Below, piece by piece: positions 33,192 to 42,992 of a stretch of DNA of 64,000 bases (position 1 is the first letter of the stretch; the number at the start of each line of letters is the position of its first letter). The translations under genes were made by a program, and so were the position numbers. Below the pieces are notes generated by a model that was not told where the DNA came from, did no database searches, and worked only from the letters and a program-made list of their open reading frames with translations. Source of the stretch: Allobosea thiooxidans (GTDB lineage Bacteria; Pseudomonadota; Alphaproteobacteria; Rhizobiales; Beijerinckiaceae); assembly GCF_900168195.1 (NCBI RefSeq), contig NZ_FUYX01000016.1, positions 1 through 64,000 on the forward strand. Direction: 5' to 3'.

Positions 33192-34979
33192 TTAGCTGCG
33201 ATACCAGGCCGCGATGTTCCAGCTGTCGACGTCCCAGCCGCTGTGGTCATGCGAGAGGTTGGTCGTCGATGCCGCCACGCGGGTGCGCGACAGGATCGGC
33301 AGGATGACGTTGGCCTCGCAGAAGATTTCGTTGACCTTGATCAGCAGCGCGGCGCGCTTGGCCGGGTCGAGCTCCTTCTGGGCGGCCTTGTAGGCCTCGT
33401 CGGCAGCCGGATCGGAGTAGCGCGAGACGTTGCGGCCCAGCCACTTGTTCTCCTTGTTGGCGATCTCCCAGGAGACGAACTGGTTGAGGAAACGCTCCGG
33501 ATCAGGCTGCGGCTGCGTCGTCGTGTACATCTCCATGTCGACATACAGCTTGGTGTAGGTGTCGGGGTTGGCGACGTCCGACGAGAAGAACACCGAGGCC
33601 GTGACCGACTTCAGCTCGAGATCGATGCCGGCGCGCTGGCAGGCCTGCTTGACGATGGCCTGGACCTTCTGGCGCGGGGCGTTGATCGAGGTCTGAAAGA
33701 CGTATTTGAGCTTCTTGCCGTCCTTCTCGCGGACGCCGCCCCAGCCCTTCTTCCAGCCGGCCTCCTCGAGGATCTTGTTGGCCTTGTCGATGTTGAACTC
33801 GTATTTGAGCTTCGGCGACTTGAACTGCTTGGGCTCGTTGACGAAGCTCGCGGTCGCGGTGCCGCCGCGGCCATAGATGAACTTCTGGATCGAGTCGCGG
33901 TCGATCAGCAGGTTGATCGCCTGGCGCACCGCCGGGTCCGACAGGGTCGGGTGCTTGGTCTTGACGCTGGAGCGCTCGCCATCGACCTCGGTCCAGGGAT
34001 CGGTCGTGTTCAGGATGATGAACTCGATGTCGCCAGACGGAACCGCGCTGATCCGGCCGCGACCACCGGTCTCCATGCGCTTGAGGACCTCGTCCTCGAC
34101 CTGCAGGTTCCAGGCGTAGTCGTATTCGCCGGTCTGCAGCACCGCACGGGCCGCCGAGACCGCGTCACCGCCGCCCTTCACCTCGAGCGTGTCGAAATGC
34201 GGCCGGTTCGCGACGTGGTAGTTCTCGTTGCGGGTGCCGGTCAGGATGTCGCCCGGCTTGAACTCCGCGAACTTGTAGGGGCCGGTGCCGACCGGCTTGA
34301 GGTTCGCCGGGGCCTCGCGCGACTTGGCGCCCTTGTACTCGCCGAAATGGTGCTTCGGGATGATCATGCCGGCGACGCCGACGAAGGGGTCGGCCCAGAA
34401 CGGCGTCGGCTCCGCGAAGACCACCTTGACGGTGAAGTCGTCGACCTTCTCGACCTTGATGTCCTTGTAGGCGCCGGTGGTGTAGGCGGCGGTCGCCGGA
34501 TCGGCTGCATATTCCCAGGTGAAGACGACGTCATCGGCCGTGAGCGGCTTGCCGTCATGCCACTTCACGCCCTGCTTCAGCTTCCAGACCACGACCGTGC
34601 CGTCTTCCGACAGGCCGCCATTGGCCTTGCTCGGGACTTCGGCGGCGAGCTGCGGAATGAGGTTGCCTTCCTTGTCCCAGCCGGCGAGCGGCTCGTAGAA
34701 GATGCGCGAGGCGATCTGGTCCTTGGTGCCCGAGGCGAAATGCGGGTTCAGCAGGGTCGGGGCCTGCCAGAGCAGCATCTTGAGCGGGCCACCGCCGCCG
34801 GCCTTGGTCGGCTTGTAGTCGAGCGTGGCATTCGCCATCGCGACGTCGTTCCAGGCGAGGATCTGGCTCGCCAGCGGCGCGGCGATGCCGACAGCCGCCA
34901 TTCTCTTGATGAAGGAGCGACGCGACAGCGTGCCTTCCTTCACATCCGCGACGAGTCCGCGGATTTCCTGCTCATTCAT
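33192..34979 (-). CDS. peptide-type ABC importer substrate-binding protein, Tat-exported
   Basis: 595 residues of SBP family 5 (DppA/OppA type). The N-terminus has a long n-region and a twin-arginine motif SRRSFIKR (19-26), so export by Tat is likely, which is unusual but known for this family in alphaproteobacteria. The family signature is seen in WKLKQGVKWHDGKPLTADDVVFTW, and later PVGTGPYKF. Shine-Dalgarno GGTGGAGG precedes the ATG. It is the first gene of the operon. The ligand (peptide, opine or other) is not predictable. Confidence 0.92.
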   Translation of the reverse strand: MNEQEIRGLVADVKEGTLSRRSFIKRMAAVGIAAPLASQILAWNDVAMANATLDYKPTKAGGGGPLKMLLWQAPTLLNPHFASGTKDQIASRIFYEPLAGWDKEGNLIPQLAAEVPSKANGGLSEDGTVVVWKLKQGVKWHDGKPLTADDVVFTWEYAADPATAAYTTGAYKDIKVEKVDDFTVKVVFAEPTPFWADPFVGVAGMIIPKHHFGEYKGAKSREAPANLKPVGTGPYKFAEFKPGDILTGTRNENYHVANRPHFDTLEVKGGGDAVSAARAVLQTGEYDYAWNLQVEDEVLKRMETGGRGRISAVPSGDIEFIILNTTDPWTEVDGERSSVKTKHPTLSDPAVRQAINLLIDRDSIQKFIYGRGGTATASFVNEPKQFKSPKLKYEFNIDKANKILEEAGWKKGWGGVREKDGKKLKYVFQTSINAPRQKVQAIVKQACQRAGIDLELKSVTASVFFSSDVANPDTYTKLYVDMEMYTTTQPQPDPERFLNQFVSWEIANKENKWLGRNVSRYSDPAADEAYKAAQKELDPAKRAALLIKVNEIFCEANVILPILSRTRVAASTTNLSHDHSGWDVDSWNIAAWYRS

Positions 34980-35453
34980 TGATAGCCTCCACCTTCAAAC
35001 AAAATACATCCCCGGCACCTTCGCGCCGTGTTCTCGTTGATGGCCGCAGCAAGGCATGTGCCAACGAAGGCGTCAACTGTGCAGCGCAGGGCAAATCCGC
35101 GCTCGCAGCGGAGCCACGCCCGAAAACTCGGAGGCATTTGAACGAATTTGCCTCGATTTGCCTGCGTTTTGCAACTTTATTCCGCTCGTCCGGCGAAGAC
35201 GACAGTTTTCTTTCCGTTAAGAACGTCGCGGCCGCCGCCGCTGCCCCGGGGCGCCGGGTTTGGCCTCGCGCGCGAGCGCCCGCGCGATCTTCAACTCAAT
35301 CTTCGCCGAACGGGCGGAGGCCATTGCGCGCTCGCGATGACTCCCGCCGCGTCGCCCGCGGGAGCGCTTGACTCGTTCGTGCCAAGAATGGAATGTTTGT
35401 TCCACGAAGCGGGAAGCCTGAACCATTCCTGCCGTTTCCGGGAGGCAGGACCC
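34980..35453. promoter_or_regulatory. 474-bp divergent intergenic region
   Basis: It separates the minus-strand peptide importer from the plus-strand SDR gene. An A/T-richer part near 35130-35220 contains the short repeat ATTTGCCT twice, 10 bp apart, and is the best promoter candidate. From 35225 to 35380 it is very G/C rich. No gene or known operator is recognised. The SDR frame runs open through part of it, but that sequence does not look like protein. Confidence 0.45.
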
Positions 35454-36254
35454 TTGCCGCAAGCCAGTCCCTTCGGCCGTGATCTCGACGGCAAGGTCGC
35501 CCTCGTCACTGGCGCGAGCCAGGGGTTGGGCGAGGCGATCGCCCGCGAATTCGCCGATCGCGGCCTGCGCTCGCTGCTGCTGACCGGGCGCAACCCGGCG
35601 CGCGGCGAGGCCGTGGCGGAAAGCCTGCGTGCCGCCGGCTGCGACGCCCGGTTCCACCGCGCCGATCTCGCCGACATGAAGTCGGTGCAACAGATCGTCC
35701 CGGCGGCGGAGCTCGCCTTCGGACGGCTCGACATTCTGGTCAATGCCGCCGGAGATACCGACCGCGGCAGCATCTTCGACACCACGCCCGAGCTCTACGA
35801 GCGCATCATGGCGGTGAATCTGCGCGCGCCCTTCTTCCTGATCCAGGATACGGCCGAGCTGATGCGCCGGCAGGGCATCGAGGGCACAATCGTCAACATC
35901 CAGTCGATGTCCGCGCATGGCGGCCAGCCCTTCCTCTCGGCCTACAGCGTCTCGAAGGGCGCGCTTGCCGTGCTGACGAAGAACGCTGCCTATGGGCTGC
36001 TCAAACACCGGATCCGCGTCAACGGCCTCAATATCGGCTGGATGGCGACGCCGGGCGAGGACGCGATCATGAAGCTGCGCCACGACGCTAAGGACGACTG
36101 GCTGGAGGAGGCGGCTGCCGGCCAGCCCTTCGGCCGGCTGATCGATCCGCGCGAGGTCGCCAAGGCCGTCGCCTATCTGGCCTCGGCCGAATCCGGGCTG
36201 ATGACCGGCGCCAATATCGATTTCGACCAGAATATTCTCGGCGCGCACGACTAG
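35454..36254 (+). CDS. SDR family oxidoreductase
   Basis: 266 residues from TTG 35454, chosen because GGGAGG lies eight bases upstream and the length then fits classical SDRs. Longer upstream starts give unrelated sequence. It has the cofactor motif TGASQGLGEAI, the structural NAAG, the catalytic Ser in IQSMSAHGG, and YSVSK. The C-terminus ends ANIDFDQNILGAHD. It probably oxidises or reduces a hydroxyl of a polyol or sugar, with NAD(P). It opens a co-directional series with IolG-like, IMPase-like and AfuABC-like genes. Confidence 0.87.
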   Translation: MPQASPFGRDLDGKVALVTGASQGLGEAIAREFADRGLRSLLLTGRNPARGEAVAESLRAAGCDARFHRADLADMKSVQQIVPAAELAFGRLDILVNAAGDTDRGSIFDTTPELYERIMAVNLRAPFFLIQDTAELMRRQGIEGTIVNIQSMSAHGGQPFLSAYSVSKGALAVLTKNAAYGLLKHRIRVNGLNIGWMATPGEDAIMKLRHDAKDDWLEEAAAGQPFGRLIDPREVAKAVAYLASAESGLMTGANIDFDQNILGAHD

Positions 36255-36315
36255 CGCGCCGGCCATAATCGCAGCAGGACGGCTGCCGGACCAGATCATA
36301 GGACAGAAGACGACC

Positions 36316-37314
36316 ATGAAGATCGGATTGCTGGGCGCCGGCCGCATCGGGCGCATCCACGGGCTGAACGTCGCCGCGCGCGGCGATGCCGAGCTGGTCG
36401 CCGTCACCGACGCTGTGCCGGAGGCTGCCGCCTCGCTCGCCGCCGCTGCCGGCGCCAAGGCCGCGAGCGCCGAGGCGATCCTCGCCGATCCGGCGATCGA
36501 TGCCGTGCTGATCTGCACCCCGACCGACACCCATGCCGATCTGATCGAGCAGGCGGTCTCGGCCGGCAAGGCCGTGTTCTGCGAGAAGCCGGTCGATCTG
36601 GACGCCGCCCGCATCCGCCGCTGCCTCGCGACGGTCGAGAAGTCCGGCAAGCCATTGATGATCGGCTTCAACCGCCGCTTCGATCCGAATTTCGCCGCGC
36701 TGGAGAAGCGGCTGCGCGCGGGCGAGGCCGGCGCGATCGAGCTCGTCACCGTGATCTCGCGCGATCCCGCGCCGCCGCCGGTCGATTACGTCAGGCGCTC
36801 CGGCGGGCTCTTCCGCGACATGATGATCCATGATTTCGATATGGCGCGCTTCCTCCTGGCCGAGGATCCGGTCGAGGTCTTCGCGCTCGGCTCCGCCCTC
36901 GTCGACAAGGCGATCGGCGAGGCCGGCGACGTCGACACCGCCGCCGTGATCATGAAGACGGCTTCGGGCCGGATCGCCCAGATCTCGAATTCGCGCCGCG
37001 CGACCTATGGCTACGACCAGCGCATCGAAGTCCACGGCTCGAAGGGTATGCTGCGCGCCGGCAACATCCATGAGACCACCGTCGAGATCGCGACCGGACA
37101 GGGCTTCCGGGCCGATCCGGTGCAGAATTTCTTCCTGGAGCGCTACGCCGCCGCCTATCGCGCCGAGCTCGACGCCTTCATCGCCGCCTGCCAGGGCAAG
37201 GCGGCCGCCTCGCCGACCGGCCTCGACGGGCTGAAGGCGCAGATCCTGGCCGATGCCGCGACCGAATCCGCGCAGACCGGCAAGCCCGTCCGCGTCGATC
37301 TGGGGGGCAAGTGA
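36316..37314 (+). CDS. inositol 2-dehydrogenase-like oxidoreductase (Gfo/Idh/MocA)
   Basis: 332 residues. It has the Rossmann motif MKIGLLGAGRIGRIHG, EKP at 90-92 (catalytic Lys91), and the pair Asp168/His172 in GGLFRDMMIHDFD, equivalent to the Lys97/Asp172/His176 triad of Bacillus subtilis IolG. IolG oxidises myo-inositol to scyllo-inosose with NAD. Related polyols or sugars are possible substrates, so the exact activity is open. It sits 61 bp after the SDR gene and overlaps the phosphatase gene (TGATG), which suggests joint action on one substrate. Confidence 0.86.
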   Translation: MKIGLLGAGRIGRIHGLNVAARGDAELVAVTDAVPEAAASLAAAAGAKAASAEAILADPAIDAVLICTPTDTHADLIEQAVSAGKAVFCEKPVDLDAARIRRCLATVEKSGKPLMIGFNRRFDPNFAALEKRLRAGEAGAIELVTVISRDPAPPPVDYVRRSGGLFRDMMIHDFDMARFLLAEDPVEVFALGSALVDKAIGEAGDVDTAAVIMKTASGRIAQISNSRRATYGYDQRIEVHGSKGMLRAGNIHETTVEIATGQGFRADPVQNFFLERYAAAYRAELDAFIAACQGKAAASPTGLDGLKAQILADAATESAQTGKPVRVDLGGK

Positions 37315-38096
37315 TGACTCCGGCGGAGCGCGATCTGCGCTATTACGCGGCTCTCGGCCTCGCGGCCGAGGCGAGCCATCTGGCGCTCGGCTATTTCAAC
37401 AAGCGCGAGTCCCTCGGCATCACCATGAAGGGCGCGCAGGACTGGCTGACCGTCGCCGATGGCAAGGTCGAGGATTTCCTGCGCCGCCGGCTTTCGGAAC
37501 TCTTCCCGAACGACACTGTCATCGGCGAGGAGGGTGGCGGCGAGGCTTCGGACGCCGTCTGGATCCTCGATCCGATCGACGGCACCGCCAATTTCGCCCA
37601 TGGCGACCGCAACTGGTGCATCTCCATCGGCTTCCTCGCGAACCGCAAGCCGGAAATCGGCGTCGTTGCGGCGCCGGCCCTGGGCGAGTTTTATGCGGCG
37701 CGGCGTGGCGCTGGCGCGACCCTGAACGGAGATCCGATCAAGGTCTCCGGTGCGGCCGATATCGCCCGCGCCTCGGTCGAATTGGGATGGTCGACCCGCA
37801 TTCCCGCGCAGAACTACCTGAAGGTGATCGAACGCGGCTACACGGCGGGCGCCGCGATGAAGCGCGGCGGCTCGGGCACGCTCGGCCTCTGCCATGTCGC
37901 CAATGGCTCGAGCGATGCCTATGCCGAGCTGCACATCAATGCCTGGGATGTCGCTGCCGGCCTCGTCATCGCCGGCGAGGCGGGGGCCCATCTCAACGAC
38001 TTCTTCGCCGGCGAGGGCATCGCCAAGGGCAACCCCGTCCTGTGCTGCACGCCGGAATTGGCTCCTGTGCTGAGGGAGATCACAGGAATCGCTTAG
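37314..38096 (+). CDS. inositol monophosphatase family protein
   Basis: 260 residues from ATG 37314, which overlaps the dehydrogenase stop. The metal-binding motifs are GEE (71-73), WILDPIDGTANF (83-94) and, near the end, NAWDVAAGLVIAGEAGA, so the Mg-dependent IMPase fold is complete. The family includes inositol-1-phosphatase, histidinol-phosphatase, fructose-1,6-bisphosphatase and PAP phosphatases. Coupling to an IolG-like gene points to a phosphorylated cyclitol or sugar. No signal peptide is seen, so it is cytoplasmic. Confidence 0.9.
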   Translation: MTPAERDLRYYAALGLAAEASHLALGYFNKRESLGITMKGAQDWLTVADGKVEDFLRRRLSELFPNDTVIGEEGGGEASDAVWILDPIDGTANFAHGDRNWCISIGFLANRKPEIGVVAAPALGEFYAARRGAGATLNGDPIKVSGAADIARASVELGWSTRIPAQNYLKVIERGYTAGAAMKRGGSGTLGLCHVANGSSDAYAELHINAWDVAAGLVIAGEAGAHLNDFFAGEGIAKGNPVLCCTPELAPVLREITGIA

Positions 38097-38199
38097 CCGG
38101 CGCCGTATTTCATTGATCTTTCGCGAGCATTCGTCTCAGTTTCACGGCAGTCACAAGAACCGGACATAGAAGCCGGGTTCTTCGATCAGGGAGGTTATC

Positions 38200-39237
38200 A
38201 TGCAGTCGAAATCCTGGCTCAAGGCCGGTCTATTTGCCGCCCTCGCCACAGCGGCCTTTGCCGCGACCCCGGCGCGCGCCCAGGGCTCGCTCGTCATGTA
38301 TTGCGGCGTCCAGGAGGAATGGTGCCGTGCCATGTCGACGGCCTTCGAGAAGGAGACCGGCATCAAGGTCGCGATGACCCGCAAATCGGCGGGCGAGATC
38401 TATGCCCAGCTCAAGGCCGAGTCCTCGAACCCGCGCGGCGACATCTGGTGGGGCGGCACCGGCGATCCGCATCTGCAGGCGGCGGAGGAGGGGCTCACCC
38501 TCGAATATGAATCGCCGAAGAACAAGGAGCTGCATGGCTGGGCGCTCGACCAGTGGAAGGCCGCCAAGCAGCGCTCCGTCGGCATCTATGCCGGCGCGCT
38601 CGGCTTCGGCTTCAACACCGAGCAGATCAAGGCGAAGGGCATCCCCGAGCCGAAATGCTGGGCCGACCTGCTCAATCCCAAGCTGAAGGACGATGTCCAG
38701 GTCGCCGACCCCAACTCGTCGGGCACCGCCTACAACCTGCTCGCCACGGTCGTGCAGCTGATGGGCGAGGAGAAGGGTTTCGACTATCTGAAGCAGCTCC
38801 ACAAGAACGTCAGCCAGTACACCAAGTCGGGCGCCGCGCCCGCCAAGGCTGCCAGCCTCGGCGAGACCGCCGTCGGCATCGTCTTCATCCATGACGCGGT
38901 GGTCTTCGCGGTGCAGGGCGACCCGATCAAGCCGGTCGCGCCCTGCGAGGGCACGGGCTACGAGATCGGCTCGATGTCGATCGTCAAGGGCGCGCGCAAT
39001 CTCGACAACGCCAAGAAGTTCTATGATTGGGCCCTGACCCCGGCCGCGCAGGCGCTCGCCGCTCCCGCGAAGTCCTATCAGGTGCCATCGAACAAGGCGG
39101 CGCCGGTGCCGGCGCAGTCGCCCAAGATGGATCAGATGAAGCTGATCAACTACGACTTCGTGAAATACGGCTCCTCGGCCGAGCGCACCCGCCTGCTCGC
39201 CAAGTGGGACAAGGAAGTCAAGGCGCTGCCGAAGTAA
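38200..39237 (+). CDS. AfuA-like ABC importer substrate-binding protein
   Basis: 345 residues with a Sec signal peptide cleaved after ARA (about residue 27). It belongs to SBP family 1/6, close to AfuA and the so-called iron(III) binding proteins. VMYCGVQEEWC, then DIWWGGTGDPHLQAAEEG, match the AfuA pattern (WFGGTxDPxxQAA), where this loop contacts the ligand phosphate. Actinobacillus AfuA was shown to bind glucose-6- and fructose-6-phosphate rather than iron. The tyrosine set expected of ferric-binding proteins is not evident. It has a strong Shine-Dalgarno, GGGAGG. Confidence 0.82.
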   Translation: MQSKSWLKAGLFAALATAAFAATPARAQGSLVMYCGVQEEWCRAMSTAFEKETGIKVAMTRKSAGEIYAQLKAESSNPRGDIWWGGTGDPHLQAAEEGLTLEYESPKNKELHGWALDQWKAAKQRSVGIYAGALGFGFNTEQIKAKGIPEPKCWADLLNPKLKDDVQVADPNSSGTAYNLLATVVQLMGEEKGFDYLKQLHKNVSQYTKSGAAPAKAASLGETAVGIVFIHDAVVFAVQGDPIKPVAPCEGTGYEIGSMSIVKGARNLDNAKKFYDWALTPAAQALAAPAKSYQVPSNKAAPVPAQSPKMDQMKLINYDFVKYGSSAERTRLLAKWDKEVKALPK

Positions 39238-39250
39238 GGCGACGTCGCTC

Positions 39251-39414
39251 CGGCGTGTTTCCGGATAGCCTCGGAAACACGCCGTCACCCCGGGCTTGGA
39301 CCGGGACCCATGCCTGAACCTTGTCCGGATGCGCTCCGGCATGGGTCCCGGATCTCCACGGAGTTGACCTTGGCTCGATCGAAGATCGAACCCGAGGGCA
39401 GCGCCCGGGATGAC
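39251..39414 (+). repeat. intercistronic hairpin plus palindromic repeat element
   Basis: A 13-bp perfect stem (39251-39263 with 39272-39284) follows the binding-protein stop by 14 bp. Directly after it lies a palindromic element, 39284-39414, starting GTCACCCCGGGC and ending GCCCGGGATGAC, with an inner arm pair around ACCCATGCC and GGCATGGGT. The hairpin resembles a terminator without T-run. The second part is of the dispersed palindrome type common in Rhizobiales. Confidence 0.65.
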
Positions 39415-39503
39415 GTTGGAAGTTCGGGCGCAGGACAAGGACTTGGCTGTGAAAACCGGAGCAACCGGTTCAGGCCAACGGGAAAGGTGAGGGCAGGGCA
39501 AGA

Positions 39504-41723
39504 ATGGCACCGGCGACGCGTTTCGTGCTGCTGATCGGCTGGCTCGGCTATGCGCTGATGCCCTGGTATCTCGTCGAGGGCATGGGCCTGACGAGGTGGG
39601 GCTGGCTTGCCGAATATCCGTTCGGCAAGGCGGGCAGCGCGCTGGCGCTCGCGCTCTCCGGCCAGACGCCCTGGCTCCTGCCGGTCGGGATCGCGCTCGC
39701 GGCGGTGACGTTGTTCTGGGGCAGCCAGGATCGCCAGCGCACGGCGGCCGTGCTGATCTGGGCCGGCGCGCTCGGCATGCTGCTGTTCTTCGCCCAGGCC
39801 TTTGCCATCGTGCTGAAGGATCAGGGCATCGCCTGGCTCGCCGCCCTGCTTGGCGGCGCCGGCGCAGCGCAGCGCGGCATCGGCGGCGGCGCCTTCGTCA
39901 CGCTGCTCTCGCTGCTCTTCCTGCTTTGCCACGGCCTGGCCTATCGCGGCATCTGCCGCGGCGACCTCTTCACGACATCGACGATCGGCCTGATCATCCT
40001 GCTGATCGGCATCTTCATCTTCTTCCCGGTGGCGATCATCCTGAAGAGCGCGCTGGTCGACCAGAACGGCGCCTTCGCGCTTTCGGCCTTCGTCGAGCGC
40101 TTCCTCGATTCCTCGATCTGGGGGCTGGGCTGCGTCACCAGCAACACCAATTGCGGCGTTGCGTGGAACACGCTGATCCTCGCCGTGCTCTGCGGCGTCA
40201 TCACCACTCTGCTGGGGTTGGCCTGCGCGCTGCTGATCCTGCGCACCGGCATGCCGGGCAAGCGCATCATGCGCGCGCTCACCGTCCTGCCGATCATCAC
40301 CCCGCCCTTCGTGATCGGCCTCGCGCTGATCCTGCTGTTCGGCCGGGCGGGCGCCGTCTCGACGCTGCTCTACGAGTGGTTCGACGTTCCACGCTCGCGC
40401 TGGCTCTACGGCCTGCCCGGCGTGCTGCTGGCGCAGGTGCTCGCCTTCGCGCCGATCGCCTTCCTCGTCCTGATCGGCGTCGTGCAGGGCATCTCGCCGA
40501 GCCTCGAGGAAGCCTCGCAGACGCTCGGCGCCAAGCGCTGGCAGACCTTCCGCACCGTGACCTGGCCGCTGCTCAAGCCCGGCATCGCCAATTCCTTCCT
40601 GCTCGGCTTCGTCGAGAGCATGGCCGATTTCGGCAATCCGCTGGTGCTTGGCGGCAATTTCGAGGTGCTCTCGACCAAGATCTTCTTCGCGGTCGTCGGC
40701 GCTTCCTACAATCAGGGGCAGGCGGCGGTGCTCGCCATCGTGCTGCTCGCCTTCACGCTCGGCGCCTTCTGGGTGCAGCAGCGCTGGCTCGGCGACAAAT
40801 CCTACACGACGGTCACCGGCAAGGGCGACTCCGGCCTGCCGACGCCGCTGCCGCGCCGGATATCCTGGCTCTCCGTCGCGGTGATCGTGCCCTGGGTGGC
40901 GCTGACCGTGGTGATTTACATCGTCATCCTGGTCGGCGGCTTCGTCCGCAACATGGGGCGCGACTACACGCCGACGCTGCAGCACTACCTCACCGGCTTC
41001 GCCATAGACTTCAGCGACGGCATCTATTTCCAGGGCTCGGCCTGGTCGTCCTTCTTCACCACCGTGAAGGTCGCCGCGATCTCGGCGCCGCTGACGGCGC
41101 TGATCGGCCTGCTCACCGCCTATCTGCTGACGCGCCAGCGCTTCCGCGGCCGCTCGACGCTGGAATTTGCGACGATGCTCTCCTTCGCCATCCCCGGCAC
41201 GGTGCTCGGCGTCGCCTATATCCTCGCCTTCAACGTTCCGCCGGTGGAAATCACCGGCACGGGTCTGATCCTCGTCATCGCCTTCGTCTTCCGCAACATG
41301 CCGGTCGGCGTCCGCTCCGGCATCGCCGGGCTGTCGCAGATCGACAAGAGCCTGGACGAGGCCTCGACCACGCTGCGCGCCCGCAGCTTCACCACGCTCT
41401 GGCGCGTCGTGCTGCCGCTCCTGAAGCCGGCGCTGGTCTCGGCCCTGGTCTACTCCTTCGTTCGCTCGATGACGGCGGTCAGCGCGGTGATCTTCCTGGT
41501 TTCGGCCGAGTACAACCTCTCCACCGCCTATATCGTCGGGCGCGTCGAGGCGGGCGAGTTCGGCCTCGCCATCGCCTATTCCTCGGTGCTGATCGTCTTC
41601 ATGGCGCTCGGCATCGCCCTCATCCAGCTCGGCGTCGGCGAGCGCAAGCTCGGCCGCCGCAAGCTCATCCCGCTGTCGAGTTCGGCCGCCGAGCCGCTCA
41701 AGCCAGGAGTCGCCGCATCGTGA
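39504..41723 (+). CDS. AfuB-like ABC importer permease, two fused permease domains
   Basis: 739 residues with two binding-protein-dependent transport domains in one chain, as in AfuB, FbpB and SfuB. The first EAA loop is EEASQTLGAKRWQTFRTVTWPLLKPG (about residue 335), the second DEASTTLRARSFTTLWRVVLPLLKPA (about 625). About 12-14 helices include an N-terminal group of extra segments. Its stop overlaps the ATPase start (GTGA). A large unrelated frame overlaps it in another register and is a shadow. Confidence 0.92.
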   Translation: MAPATRFVLLIGWLGYALMPWYLVEGMGLTRWGWLAEYPFGKAGSALALALSGQTPWLLPVGIALAAVTLFWGSQDRQRTAAVLIWAGALGMLLFFAQAFAIVLKDQGIAWLAALLGGAGAAQRGIGGGAFVTLLSLLFLLCHGLAYRGICRGDLFTTSTIGLIILLIGIFIFFPVAIILKSALVDQNGAFALSAFVERFLDSSIWGLGCVTSNTNCGVAWNTLILAVLCGVITTLLGLACALLILRTGMPGKRIMRALTVLPIITPPFVIGLALILLFGRAGAVSTLLYEWFDVPRSRWLYGLPGVLLAQVLAFAPIAFLVLIGVVQGISPSLEEASQTLGAKRWQTFRTVTWPLLKPGIANSFLLGFVESMADFGNPLVLGGNFEVLSTKIFFAVVGASYNQGQAAVLAIVLLAFTLGAFWVQQRWLGDKSYTTVTGKGDSGLPTPLPRRISWLSVAVIVPWVALTVVIYIVILVGGFVRNMGRDYTPTLQHYLTGFAIDFSDGIYFQGSAWSSFFTTVKVAAISAPLTALIGLLTAYLLTRQRFRGRSTLEFATMLSFAIPGTVLGVAYILAFNVPPVEITGTGLILVIAFVFRNMPVGVRSGIAGLSQIDKSLDEASTTLRARSFTTLWRVVLPLLKPALVSALVYSFVRSMTAVSAVIFLVSAEYNLSTAYIVGRVEAGEFGLAIAYSSVLIVFMALGIALIQLGVGERKLGRRKLIPLSSSAAEPLKPGVAAS

Positions 41724-42784
41724 AGGCCGGTCCCGCTTCCGTCGAGTTCCGCAACGTCTCGATGCGCTACGGCGCGGTGACGGCGGTCGACGATGTCAGC
41801 TTCACCATCGAGGCCGGCAAGCTTGTGACGCTGCTCGGCCCCTCCGGCTGCGGCAAGACCACGACTCTGCGCATGATCGCCGGCCTCGAGATCGCCAGCG
41901 AGGGCCAGATCCTGATCGGCGGCAAGGACGTGACCAAGCTCTCGGCCGCGGACCGCGACGTCTCCATGGTCTTCCAGTCCTATGCGCTGTTCCCGCATAT
42001 GAGCGTGCTCGAGAACGCCGCCTATGGCCCGACCGTGAAGGGGCTCGGCAAGGAGCAGGCGAAGCAGATGGCGCTGGAGAAGCTGGCGCTCGTCGGCCTC
42101 AAGGGCTTCGAGAGCCGCTACCCTTCCGAACTCTCCGGCGGCCAGCAGCAGCGCGTCGCCGTGGCGCGCGCCCTCGTGCTCGAGCCGCAGGTGCTGCTCT
42201 TCGACGAGCCGCTTTCCAATCTCGACGCCAAGCTGCGCCGCCGCGTCCGAGAGGAGATCCGCGAACTGCAGCAGGACCTCAACCTCACCGTCGCCTACGT
42301 CACCCACGATCAGGAGGAGGCGCTCGCCGTCTCCGACCGCATTATCGTGATGTCGAATGCCAGGATCGCCCAGGAGGGCGCGCCGCGCGACCTCTACGAG
42401 CAGCCGGCGAACGCCTTCGTCGCCGACTTCATCGGTGACGCCAACCTGATCGACGTGACGGTGAAGGCGGTTGCGGACGGGCGCGCCGATGTCGGCATCG
42501 GCTCGGCCACGGTCTCGCTGCCGGCGCGCGGACTCGGTACCGGCCCCGCCAAGGTCGCGATCCGGCCGGAGGCGCTGCTGCTCGGCGCTGCGGGGCAGGC
42601 CGGGGCGCTGCCCGGCACGATCCGCAAATGCGCCTATCTCGGCAACCATCTCGACATCATGGTCGAGACCGAGGTCGGCGAGCTCTTCGTCGTGCAGTAC
42701 GGCGTCCGCGATCTGTTGGAACAGGGCGCGCCGGTCGCGGTTTCCTTCGCAAAGTCCGGCGTGACGCTGATCCCGCCGCTCTGA
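41720..42784 (+). CDS. AfuC/PotA-like ABC importer ATPase
   Basis: 354 residues from GTG 41720, overlapping the permease stop. Walker A is GPSGCGKTT (40-48), Q-loop near 86, signature LSGGQ (138-142) and Walker B LLFDEP (159-164), with a C-terminal TOBE domain after about residue 250. It energises the fused permease. The region upstream stays open in this frame for 700 codons, but it is antisense-like shadow sequence in the permease gene. Confidence 0.93.
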   Translation: MKAGPASVEFRNVSMRYGAVTAVDDVSFTIEAGKLVTLLGPSGCGKTTTLRMIAGLEIASEGQILIGGKDVTKLSAADRDVSMVFQSYALFPHMSVLENAAYGPTVKGLGKEQAKQMALEKLALVGLKGFESRYPSELSGGQQQRVAVARALVLEPQVLLFDEPLSNLDAKLRRRVREEIRELQQDLNLTVAYVTHDQEEALAVSDRIIVMSNARIAQEGAPRDLYEQPANAFVADFIGDANLIDVTVKAVADGRADVGIGSATVSLPARGLGTGPAKVAIRPEALLLGAAGQAGALPGTIRKCAYLGNHLDIMVETEVGELFVVQYGVRDLLEQGAPVAVSFAKSGVTLIPPL

Positions 42785-42800
42785 GCCCTCCTGACGTGTC

Positions 42801-42831
42801 GATCGCGGGCTGCTTCCCCTGGCCCGTGATC
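42801..42831 (+). terminator. stem-loop after the AfuC-like gene
   Basis: A 10-bp RNA stem with one G-U pair (42801-42810 with 42822-42831) and an 11-base loop, 16 bp after the stop. No T-run follows, so termination would be weak and read-through into the Na/Pi gene is possible. Confidence 0.35.
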
Positions 42832-42992
42832 GCGTTGGGCGGTGGCTGTTGCTGAAAAACCGGTGGCGCCAAAAATACGAAAGCTGCCGCATTATCAGCA
42901 CTTTCGGTGCTTATTTCTGTTGAGTTGGCTAATCAAAAATTGATAGATTTCGCCGACGATCGTCACCTGAATCGGGGAAAGACCGCACGAAA

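Noticed and set aside
39596-41719. Extension of the AfuC-like ATPase frame 700 codons upstream
   Set aside because: It lies in a different register over the permease gene and has no membrane or ATPase pattern. The GTGA overlap at 41720 marks the true start.
38200-42784. Ferric iron importer, as fused permeases and SBP of this kind are often labelled
   Set aside because: The binding-protein loop and the linked phosphatase, dehydrogenase and phosphate-transport genes fit a phosphate-ester importer better. Iron is not excluded.
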